Source of the DNA: JARRQJ01 sp037381915
Lineage (GTDB): Bacteria; Pseudomonadota; Gammaproteobacteria; DRLM01
Length of the DNA stretch: 52,191 nt
Direction: 5' to 3'
Assembly (NCBI GenBank): GCA_037381915.1
Contig: JARRQJ010000026.1
Span: 1 to 52,191, forward strand
Shown: piece after piece, positions 42,854 to 50,592 of the stretch
Position numbering within the stretch: the first letter of the stretch is position 1
Layout of the letters: the number at the start of each line of letters is the position of its first letter
Translations under genes and position numbers: made by a program
Notes under the pieces: generated by a model
Databases searched by the model: none
Seen by the model: the letters and a program-made list of their open reading frames with translations, nothing else
What the model was told of the DNA's origin: nothing

Positions 42854-43687
42854 TTAGAAAAAGATCCTATGGTTCATTAAGCGTCCGGGCGCATGAAGCT
42901 GCGGAGTCTGTTTAACATCCATAAAATTTGCCATCGCAGTGACCTTGCTTTTGACTTCTTGATAAGCAGTATTCACGGGCACATCCCAGCAATGTTTTTC
43001 AAGCGTCTGATGCAGGGAAAGCGTGAGTAGTCCATGTTTTCCTTTTTCCGTTGGGATATCGTACGACAACTCGCGATTCGTACAAGCAGCTATCATCACC
43101 CTGTTAGGCCCTTTGCAATGACCACCCTCTTGAAAACCTTCGTCGACCCGTGTCCTATAGCGCTCTAGACCATCAGAACCGGATGGTGAATAGCGGGCTG
43201 AAAGCTGATCGCTTGCATCAGACATCATTTCCGAAGGGAGGCCTGAATGGCAAGTATCGACAATACAATAGCAATTGACTCCTATGGGAATGTTATCGAG
43301 CACCGCCCCAACCTCCTTCTCCAGTAAGCCGTTAGGGTCAGTATAATTATTAGCATAATCATAGGTCATAAAAATTTTATCGAAACCGCCCGGTTCTATT
43401 TTTGGATAGCCTTCCTCGTCGCGCTCGAATATCCATGTACCATGGGTTGCCAGAGTAAAGACCAGGACATCTCCCTGAGCAGCATCTCCTACGAGCCATT
43501 CCAACTCGTCCAAGATAGCAGTGCGAGTCGCACGCTTATCAGTCAGCGACCGGATGCTGGCCGCGGTAAAACCAAAATGTCGTTTCAGCATTGAAGCCAT
43601 CAAAGCGGCGTCATTGGCACAGCCTTCCAGGGCCCTTACGTAAGGATCCTGGAAGTATGAAATTCCGACACATAATGCCTTTTTCAT
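42854..43687 (-). CDS. Metacaspase-like (caspase-fold, C14) protease
   Basis: The 277-residue protein has the p20-type caspase fold alone. The start KKALCVGISYFQDP, the cofactor-like NDAALMASML, the catalytic His in TLATHGTW (His82) and the catalytic Cys in CIVDTCHSG (Cys146) are complete, so it should be active. Related bacterial caspases cleave after Arg or Lys, or after other basic residues, in some cases to activate effectors or mature peptides. ATG 43687 lies after GGAGATAACA; a longer frame to 43741 is unlikely. No TPR, CHAT or other domain is fused. The upstream genes on the strand are a small Cys-rich protein and a FecR-TPR-barrel protein. Confidence 0.9.
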   Translation of the reverse strand: MKKALCVGISYFQDPYVRALEGCANDAALMASMLKRHFGFTAASIRSLTDKRATRTAILDELEWLVGDAAQGDVLVFTLATHGTWIFERDEEGYPKIEPGGFDKIFMTYDYANNYTDPNGLLEKEVGAVLDNIPIGVNCYCIVDTCHSGLPSEMMSDASDQLSARYSPSGSDGLERYRTRVDEGFQEGGHCKGPNRVMIAACTNRELSYDIPTEKGKHGLLTLSLHQTLEKHCWDVPVNTAYQEVKSKVTAMANFMDVKQTPQLHAPGRLMNHRIFF

Positions 43688-44167
43688 TGTTATCTCCAGG
43701 ATACGAAATGCTTTTGGCGCTGTGATAATAACCATGATCATCTCGTATCCCTATCCATTTGGACGGCTGGACACTGGAACCTATCTCAAAATCCGGATGT
43801 GATCCAAAATTACTCGGGCCGCACTCCAGAATATATTTCCACATCCTCCTCTCCCTCCGGGACCTCGGTGCCCCTTGTGGGTAGAGGGCGGGGGTGAGCG
43901 GAGTAGCATGTTGCAACTTCTTGACATATCGCCCTCATCCTAACCTTCTCCCGGAGGGAGAAGGGACCAACATCAGTATTTTTAACACCCGCCACGCATA
44001 CTCATACGTCGCAACTTAGTCAAATTCAAATTTAAGACAGGTTCTGGTAATTTATGACATTGTATGACGCTCCACCGGACAGACTGGATTTGACAGGCGC
44101 CCGATGGGCGACGCATGGTCCCCATAACTACAGGGGACCATGCACCCCATCTTTTTCTCAATTTCAG
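43688..44167. other. Gap between the caspase and Cys-rich genes
   Basis: About 480 bp hold no gene that I can support. They contain two C- and G-rich palindromes (see 43845-43966) that may be REP-like and could act on mRNA stability of the upstream transcript. Confidence 0.4.
43845..43966. repeat. Pair of inverted REP-like palindromes
   Basis: CCTTCTCCC (43944-43952), GGA and GGGAGAAGG (43956-43964) form a 9-bp stem. A related C-rich/G-rich element (CTCTCCCTCCGGGACC ... GAGGGCGGGGGTGAGCGG) lies at about 43850-43900 in the other orientation. Together they resemble a BIME-type pair of dispersed palindromes. Confidence 0.5.
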
Positions 44168-44485
44168 TTATCCAATCGGCACACAACAAGAAATTCCACA
44201 AATGATCTTGGAGGTATAACCAGGAGGACAATCGCCTTCACGGCTTAGCTGGGTCCTCGGGGTATTTGAGATGAGAATATCTTGGTGATGCCACCCCTTA
44301 AAACAAACCGGTTTACCAGTATCATCGACCACCGGCTTCGGCTCTCCGTTTACAATACCCGCCGCCTCTTGGATCGTGCCCGACCCACGATGAATCGTCA
44401 ACATGAGATCGAAAGTGTCGCTGGACGTGCCCTGAGACGTTGCCCCGGCTGCTGTTCCTCTGGTTTTGGCAATGGTATCGGTCAT
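44168..44485 (-). CDS. Small protein with cysteine-rich C-terminus
   Basis: This 105-residue protein has a Thr/Gly-rich start (MTDTIAKTRGTAAGATSQGT), a middle with FDLMLTIHRGSGTIQEAAG, and a C-terminal segment with Cys at 86, 96, 100 and 101 (GDCPPGYTSK, then IICGISCCVPIG); one more Cys is at 61. No export signal or known domain is seen. A ribosome site GGAG lies eight bases before ATG 44485. It is 97 bp after the FecR-TPR-barrel stop and 480 bp before the caspase gene on the same strand. A short Cys-rich tail after a basic residue (SR at 81-82) would suit a peptide precursor cut by the neighbouring protease, but no peptide-modifying enzyme is near. The function is unknown. Confidence 0.7.
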   Translation of the reverse strand: MTDTIAKTRGTAAGATSQGTSSDTFDLMLTIHRGSGTIQEAAGIVNGEPKPVVDDTGKPVCFKGWHHQDILISNTPRTQLSREGDCPPGYTSKIICGISCCVPIG

Positions 44486-44582
44486 GATAAATTCTCCAAA
44501 GTTATCGCTGATAGAAAAAATTCAATATCCCATATCTGCATACGCATCACATTCGATTGTTCATGGTCTTCCTCCTCCGTTC

Positions 44583-47500
44583 TCAGTCAAATGACAGGGT
44601 GAACCTGGCCACGGCATATCTGCGCGGTTGCAGCGGCGCAACCTGATTTGGGGTTGACAAATTGGGATCGAATTCGTACATCCGGAACCGCCGGTCGGTC
44701 AGGTTCCGCACACTGAGGCTGATGATCCCCCGGCGTCGCGGAAAGCGATACCCTATCGTCCCATCCACTACCCAGAAATGGCTTGACATGGGTGGCGCCA
44801 GATCACCGGGAGCGGATGTAGGATCCACATAGAGGCCGGTCTGTACCACGTAGGACCCGGTCAATCCCGTGAAAAAGCCGCCAGGATGAAAGAACTTGAC
44901 TCCCAGCGGCAGACGCTGGGTTTTCGTTTTGGCCCCAGTCTTTTCATTACTGTACCGCTCCCGGTAATATTCCACACTGGTGGTAACGCGGCTAAATGGT
45001 GTCCAATTAAGATAGGCACGCGCGGTGCGGAATCTGCGTGAACTTTCCTCGACATTGGCGGTACCCACACTTAGCTTAGGAACCGTGACATTCCGCTTAG
45101 TGAATTCCATCCCGCTGAATATCTTTCCGGAGAACTTGTGATCCACACCGATCCCGTAGAGTTTGGAGTCTGCAGCCACCTGATCCTGAAAGAACTGCTG
45201 AAAGCCGGCGACCTGTGTCGGCTCGATGGTCTGATTGGAGACAAGCTCTCTGTTCATCGAGCGCAGGCCCGCCAGGCGCAGCGTGGTTTCCGGACTCATG
45301 TCCCACATCAAGCCCAACTTGGGATTGAACTGATTACGGTGTCCGAGCGTTTCGTCCCGGTAGCGATCTTCGCTGCCACCGAGAGTCAACATGACTCCGC
45401 CTGTAGCGTGAATTAGCGTATAGAGATAGGCGTTAGCATGGTGAATACGGAGGGTGGATTTAACATCCACTAAAGGGAACTGGCCAAGAAGCAGCCTGTA
45501 ATATATATCGGTCTGTCCACTGAAATATCCCAGCCCGGCAATGTAGGAGGCTCTACCAGCCTCTGCCAGATATTGGGTCTCGACGATATGCGATCTCTGC
45601 TGGCCGCCTTGCGCTTCTAGAAAGCCAGGCCCATAAGTAATTGGGGTATTGTCAAGCGAACCTTCATCGTGATGCAGATAGAGGGCTGAGACAAGGATTG
45701 TGGACGCCGGTGTGAAGGCGTAATGGGCCCCCAGGCGGTAGGTATGATCACTCAGGGTTTCTGCGTAGGTCGGCGAAAAGACGTCGGGGTCGTAGTACAG
45801 GCTGAGGAAGCCGTTGTCGCCCTTATTCAGCCGCGCCTCGCCTTGAATGCTCAGCTTCGACGTTACCTGGCCCTGCACGAAGGCGTCGTAGATCTTCTGA
45901 TCGAGGCCCGCATTGTCGCGGAAGCCGTCGGTGTTGTAGTAAAACTGACCCAGGTTCCAGGAAACCCGGTTGTGAATGCCGCTCAGGGTCAGCTCATCTC
46001 CCTTGGTATTCTGCTGCCCCGCTATACCCGAAGCACGTAACCGTAGCCCGTTACTGTCGAACAATTGACTGTATTCATTAAACGATGGGTTGAGCGATCC
46101 CGGCCCGGCTGTCAACATCGAGTCGTTGCTGAGACTGGGCTGTACGGGATTGGCGTTGATCGGCTGCAGCAACTGGCTGGTGAGCAGTGCGCTCTGGCGC
46201 GCAATCTCGGACTTCGGCAGGGTGGCATAGGAATCGGCCAGGAAACGATGGGCGGAATAGTTCATGGGGTCGGTATTGACCGACTGGAAGCCTTCGATCA
46301 AGGCGCGCTGCTCAAAGCCCAAGTCCTGGTAGATGCGGCCGCGGCTGACGCTCCGCGAGGCGAGGTCGCTGTCCAGCAGCAACCGGGAACGATAGACCGC
46401 ACGATTGTCATTGAGCGCGATGGCGGTCTGTATGTCGTGCAGCGCCTCGACCGGACGGTTGGTGGTCTGCTTCAGCACTGCTTCATAAGAATAGGGCGTG
46501 GGGTCCTTGGGATCGAGCTGTTCGGCCAAACCAAACTGTATGGCCGCCTTCTTATCGCGCTTTTCCTCATAATAGGCCTTGCCCAGGTAACTGCGGATTA
46601 GCGAATTGCCCGGATCGAGGGCCGCGGCGATTTCGATCTCCTGGCGGCCGTTGCTAAGGTCTCCTTGGCGAATCTTCGCCAGACCCAAACCCAGACGCGA
46701 TAGTGGTTCCGAGGAGTTGAGGGCAATAGCCCGCTCAAAGGCTACCTGGGCCTGTTTGGGCTTAATCTGTGTCAAATAGGCGAAGCCTAAGATGGTTTGA
46801 ATGCGGGCCTCGCGAGGATTCAAGGTCTCGGCCCGTTTCGCGGCGTCAAGCGCCTCGCTCAGATAACCCTGACTCAGCCACAGTTCCGCTGTTCGTGCCC
46901 AGGCCAGCGCGGACTTGGGATCGAGCCGCGTTGCATCCTGGGCAGCCGTCAAGGCCTGCGCCAAATTGAAGTTCGCCTGCCAGGCATAAGACAGCGCGAT
47001 CCGCACGCTGGCCGACTCCGGGTCCGCGGCGGCCGCCTCCTGAGCGAGGCCGAGCGCCTTGTCGGGCCGGTTCTGCACCACCGCGATCAGGGATTGCAGG
47101 GCCAAGGCCAGTCCGTTCCGTGGAGCCAGGGTCAAAGCCTGATTTATGTCGGACCGCGCCTGCCCGACGCGGCCCACTGCAAGCAGCAGCGACGCCCGAT
47201 AAGTATAGAAACGCGGATCATCAATGTCAGGCGGCGCGTTTTTTAGTGCCGCGAAGGCCCGTTCCAAATCGCCAGTCTGATAGGCCGTGATCGACTTTGC
47301 GACCATGGCGCGCCAATCGCTCGCGGGAAGCGCTTCCGTCCCGCCCAGACCCAAATCATGCAGACTGAGGACAGGCGGATAATAGAGCGCCCAGTGGAGT
47401 TCATCTTTGACATTGACCGCCACACGCATCACCGGTTTACCTCCGGCGTGGGTGACCGACGATTGGCCATCGGTCACGGTCAGGGTGCCCTGAGCATTTT

Positions 47501-48017
47501 TCAGGTGCATGGTGCCTTCTATCACGGTGAGGGTGGAGGTCTGATGCTCCTTGTCCACCTCGATCACGTATTCCGTGCCGCCGCTGGAGGCATTCACGTA
47601 AGGGGTATCGATGGTGAGTGGCCGGGGGAAACGGGTCATGAACAGGGCCCGGCCGGTAAAGAGTTCGAGCAGGCTGGGACTCTCCGGCTTGGGTGCGGAG
47701 AACTTGACCATAGTGTTCTGATCCAGCCTCAGCATGGTCTCATTGCGCAGCTGAACGGCGGCCCGGCTTTTCTCCAAAGTCCGAAGCTGATCTTCCGGGC
47801 AGAAGGTATCGTTCAGGGACACGGTCCGCCATTGCGTCGCACCCGCCGGCAACGCTTCAACCCGCCCCTCGATCGAAACCACCCTGGCCACCCATTCCGG
47901 ACATGTTCCGGCACCTGCCGTCGCAACGTTCGGAAAGCCCGTCATCCCGCCCAGCAGGACAACAGCGATCAACAGGCGATAGCATAAGGATGATGCGGTT
48001 CTTATCTTTTTGCACAT
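44583..48017 (-). CDS. FecR-TPR-outer-membrane beta-barrel fusion protein
   Basis: At 1144 residues this is an exported protein of unusual build. A signal peptide (hydrophobic LLIAVVLLGGMTGF, cleaved after TATAG-like residues near 34) is followed by a FecR-type domain (about 40-215, with VVSIEGRVEALPAG, FCPEDQLRTLEKSRAAVQL and an ALFMTRFPRPLTIDTPYVNA segment). TPR units fill about 225-600 (for example ALALQSLIAVVQNRPDKALGLAQEAAA in two blocks and WARTAELWLSQGYLSEALDAAKRAETLNP). The remaining 540 residues look like a beta barrel with aromatic, alternating strands and a TonB-receptor-like finish (VRNLTDRRFRMYEFDP and a last strand RYAVARFTLSFD). A plug domain is not recognisable. It may be an outer-membrane sensor or channel whose FecR part reads peptidoglycan or periplasmic state. 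Confidence 0.82.
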   Translation of the reverse strand: MCKKIRTASSLCYRLLIAVVLLGGMTGFPNVATAGAGTCPEWVARVVSIEGRVEALPAGATQWRTVSLNDTFCPEDQLRTLEKSRAAVQLRNETMLRLDQNTMVKFSAPKPESPSLLELFTGRALFMTRFPRPLTIDTPYVNASSGGTEYVIEVDKEHQTSTLTVIEGTMHLKNAQGTLTVTDGQSSVTHAGGKPVMRVAVNVKDELHWALYYPPVLSLHDLGLGGTEALPASDWRAMVAKSITAYQTGDLERAFAALKNAPPDIDDPRFYTYRASLLLAVGRVGQARSDINQALTLAPRNGLALALQSLIAVVQNRPDKALGLAQEAAAADPESASVRIALSYAWQANFNLAQALTAAQDATRLDPKSALAWARTAELWLSQGYLSEALDAAKRAETLNPREARIQTILGFAYLTQIKPKQAQVAFERAIALNSSEPLSRLGLGLAKIRQGDLSNGRQEIEIAAALDPGNSLIRSYLGKAYYEEKRDKKAAIQFGLAEQLDPKDPTPYSYEAVLKQTTNRPVEALHDIQTAIALNDNRAVYRSRLLLDSDLASRSVSRGRIYQDLGFEQRALIEGFQSVNTDPMNYSAHRFLADSYATLPKSEIARQSALLTSQLLQPINANPVQPSLSNDSMLTAGPGSLNPSFNEYSQLFDSNGLRLRASGIAGQQNTKGDELTLSGIHNRVSWNLGQFYYNTDGFRDNAGLDQKIYDAFVQGQVTSKLSIQGEARLNKGDNGFLSLYYDPDVFSPTYAETLSDHTYRLGAHYAFTPASTILVSALYLHHDEGSLDNTPITYGPGFLEAQGGQQRSHIVETQYLAEAGRASYIAGLGYFSGQTDIYYRLLLGQFPLVDVKSTLRIHHANAYLYTLIHATGGVMLTLGGSEDRYRDETLGHRNQFNPKLGLMWDMSPETTLRLAGLRSMNRELVSNQTIEPTQVAGFQQFFQDQVAADSKLYGIGVDHKFSGKIFSGMEFTKRNVTVPKLSVGTANVEESSRRFRTARAYLNWTPFSRVTTSVEYYRERYSNEKTGAKTKTQRLPLGVKFFHPGGFFTGLTGSYVVQTGLYVDPTSAPGDLAPPMSSHFWVVDGTIGYRFPRRRGIISLSVRNLTDRRFRMYEFDPNLSTPNQVAPLQPRRYAVARFTLSFD

Positions 48018-48299
48018 CCAGTCTCACCTTGAGATTGGCAATCAATCTGGATTCCGCGCCTTCATATCCCTATCCCGAACCGATGGGTGGTGACCCACGG
48101 CCGCTCCCCCGGCCGCTTTCCTTGTCAGCCACTCTTATGATTGTTGCCGTATGTATGGCAATTCCCGTACCATGGGAAGAGTGCAATGCTAACTTCTTAA
48201 TAACAAGATAAAATCTTTTTTGGCCGCCTGTTATTTGTCAATTGTCGCTGCGGCGTGTTATCCGATTGGGTTCGCCAACTGTATCCGAAAAGATTCAGG

Positions 48300-50567
48300 T
48301 CATGAGTTCGCAGCGTGATAAAAGGCCTCATGGTCCCCTGCCGCCAGTACCGGCAGGAGGATGCGAAATTCGCTGCCCCGCCCGAGTTCTGTGCTGACCG
48401 AGATCGTCCCGCCATGGATCTCGACCAGGCTCTTCACAATGGAAAGCCCCAGCCCCAAGCCCTTAACCTGCATCCGGGAACCCTGCGATGCCTGATAAAA
48501 CGGCTCAAACAAATGTTCCATGGCCTCGACCGGAATACCCGCCCCGGTATCCGCAATGGTCAGCACCGCATTATTGGCGTCGTGACGTGCGAGCGATACC
48601 GTAACCTTGCCTCCCGCATGGGTAAACTTGATCGCGTTATCCACCAGATTGGTGAGTATCTGCACGAATTTGTCGTGATCCGCGAGAATTTTCAGTGCCG
48701 GGTCCTCACAGGATGCACTCAAGGTCACGTGCTTAGCCTGCGCAACGGTCTCGAACTGTCGTATCACTTCCTCCACCAACCCGAATAACGGCCACGGAAC
48801 CCGATTGATGTGCTGGGTTCCGGATTCGATGCGTGACAGATCCAGCAGATTGGTGATCATGCGCGTAAGGCGCTCGGTATTTTCACGCATCCGCTGCAGA
48901 TACTCGCGTTGCTTCCCATGAAGTTCCCCAGTCATGCCATCCAGCATGTTCTCCACGAATCCCTGAATGGAAGTCAGCGGCGCTTTCAGCTCGTGCGACA
49001 CCTGCGACAGGAACATGCTCTTGAGCCGGTCCACTTCCCTTAAGCGCTCGTGGGCCACTTCCGTTTTTCTCGAGTCATAATACTTCCACAAAATCGAGGC
49101 CGTAAACGCGAACGGCGCCTGAACGGCTAGAGGGACCATAATGGGGAACCAAATAGCCGCCGCACTGAATTGCACGGCGGCGAGGTCCACATACAAAATG
49201 CTGATGGCCGCTACGCAGACCATGGCCAGCAAGGGACGAAGCAGATAGCAGATCAAGCCCATCACGATCCCATACAATAAAATTATCAGGACGTGGGTAC
49301 CGAACGGGAGCGGCCGTATGGGGGTGTCCTCCATCAGGTTCGCGAATGCCGTCGCGGCGATCTCGACGCCGCTAAGATCCCGCCCATCGGGCAGGGAATA
49401 AACGGTATTGTAGAAGTCTCCCTGATTCTGAGGAGCAATATCGGAATAGCCGATGAAAACGACCTTGCCCTTGAAATCGAAGCTGTTGCCGCCCGAGGAA
49501 CCGTTCTGATCGGCAGCTTGCAGGGCCTGGTAATAAGAGACCGTACGAATGGACCGGGGAGGTCCATAGAAATTCAGGTAACGACTATCAGGTGCCCTGT
49601 ACATATCCACCAGCGCCCTGAGAATCTCACGATGCCGCGCATCGATAGGAGTCGGCGCCACGTTTCCTTGCAGGTACGCTCTCATGTCAGCGGCGATTAA
49701 CGTGTCGCTTCCGAAAATATCCTTCAGGCACCGGCTCAACGTGATCAGCGCGCGGGTACGCTTGAGGCCGCTGCGGTCGAGACTGAGTATTTTTTCAGCC
49801 TGGACAAGAGCAAGCTTGTTTACGGCGTCCCCCGCCGATGCCACTTGGGGATCATTGACGGCCGTGCTTAACAGCACCCTGAGATCGTCATATGTCTGCA
49901 AGGCAAAGACCTGGAAAACCGCAGCCGGAAATGTCTGGATATCCCCGGTTTGCTCGAAGGTCCAGTACCGGGACACTCTCACCGGCACCTTGGGAAGCGG
50001 AAAGGGGGCGATGGAGGCCGCCGCCTGCGCAAGCACCGGGCTGGGCGGGACCAGTTGTTCGACGATCACGCTGTCACTCGCGCTTTCCGATGCGTTATTC
50101 TCCATCGGAATGATTTGTTTGTGCAGATCTTCGACCAGCACCACGTTGCCGGCCCTTCTGATGGTGCTGGCCAGAATCTGATCATCATCGGTCAACTGCT
50201 TTTTATCTGTGAAGAACACGTCAAAGCCAATGACGCTCGCTCCTGCATCGATCAGCTTCTGAATCAGTCGCGCATGATAAGAGTGGGGCCAGTTCGAATA
50301 GTCATAGGGGAGATCCAGCCGTTCGGATGACGCCCTGTCCAGGGAGACGATGACCACATTTGCCGGGGTGGGCCTCGGGCCCCTCAGGTGGAACAACACG
50401 CGGAGACCGCCGTCTTCCTCGAGGTAATAACCAAAGGAACTCAGAATTACCACCCCGATTACGGCGGTGAAGGCGGCGAGGATCGCCGCTTTGGCCCATC
50501 GGCGTCTCGCCGGCTGTCTGTGCAGCCTGACCGGGCGCAGCGACGACGTTTTCCCCCCGAGTCTCAT
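48300..50567 (-). CDS. CHASE2-domain sensor histidine kinase
   Basis: This 755-residue membrane kinase has one N-terminal transmembrane helix (AILAAFTAVIGVVILSSFGYYL), a periplasmic CHASE2 sensor domain (about residues 50-385, opening VVIVSLDRASSERLDL, with IDAGASVIGFDVFF and FKGKVVFIGYSDIA) and three further helices (about 390-480). The cytoplasmic part has the phosphoacceptor in FLSQVSHELKAPLTSIQGF near residue 522 and an ATPase domain (VDNAIKFTHAGG, IADTGAGI, GLGLGLSIVKSLVEIHGG). CHASE2 binds unknown extracytoplasmic ligands. ATG 50567 has GGAGG upstream and lies 25 bp after the stop of another kinase. A dedicated response regulator is not adjacent. It shares the strand with the FecR gene 282 bp downstream. 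Confidence 0.93.
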   Translation of the reverse strand: MRLGGKTSSLRPVRLHRQPARRRWAKAAILAAFTAVIGVVILSSFGYYLEEDGGLRVLFHLRGPRPTPANVVIVSLDRASSERLDLPYDYSNWPHSYHARLIQKLIDAGASVIGFDVFFTDKKQLTDDDQILASTIRRAGNVVLVEDLHKQIIPMENNASESASDSVIVEQLVPPSPVLAQAAASIAPFPLPKVPVRVSRYWTFEQTGDIQTFPAAVFQVFALQTYDDLRVLLSTAVNDPQVASAGDAVNKLALVQAEKILSLDRSGLKRTRALITLSRCLKDIFGSDTLIAADMRAYLQGNVAPTPIDARHREILRALVDMYRAPDSRYLNFYGPPRSIRTVSYYQALQAADQNGSSGGNSFDFKGKVVFIGYSDIAPQNQGDFYNTVYSLPDGRDLSGVEIAATAFANLMEDTPIRPLPFGTHVLIILLYGIVMGLICYLLRPLLAMVCVAAISILYVDLAAVQFSAAAIWFPIMVPLAVQAPFAFTASILWKYYDSRKTEVAHERLREVDRLKSMFLSQVSHELKAPLTSIQGFVENMLDGMTGELHGKQREYLQRMRENTERLTRMITNLLDLSRIESGTQHINRVPWPLFGLVEEVIRQFETVAQAKHVTLSASCEDPALKILADHDKFVQILTNLVDNAIKFTHAGGKVTVSLARHDANNAVLTIADTGAGIPVEAMEHLFEPFYQASQGSRMQVKGLGLGLSIVKSLVEIHGGTISVSTELGRGSEFRILLPVLAAGDHEAFYHAANS

Positions 50568-50592
50568 CCCCTGTCACCTCCGCAACAGGGTA

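Noticed and set aside
48018..48299. A riboswitch (c-di-GMP type) or promoter upstream of the FecR gene
   Set aside because: A TTGACA on the minus strand at 48241-48236 has only a poor -10 partner, and the leader lacks the conserved GEMM sequence. Weak hairpins alone are not enough.
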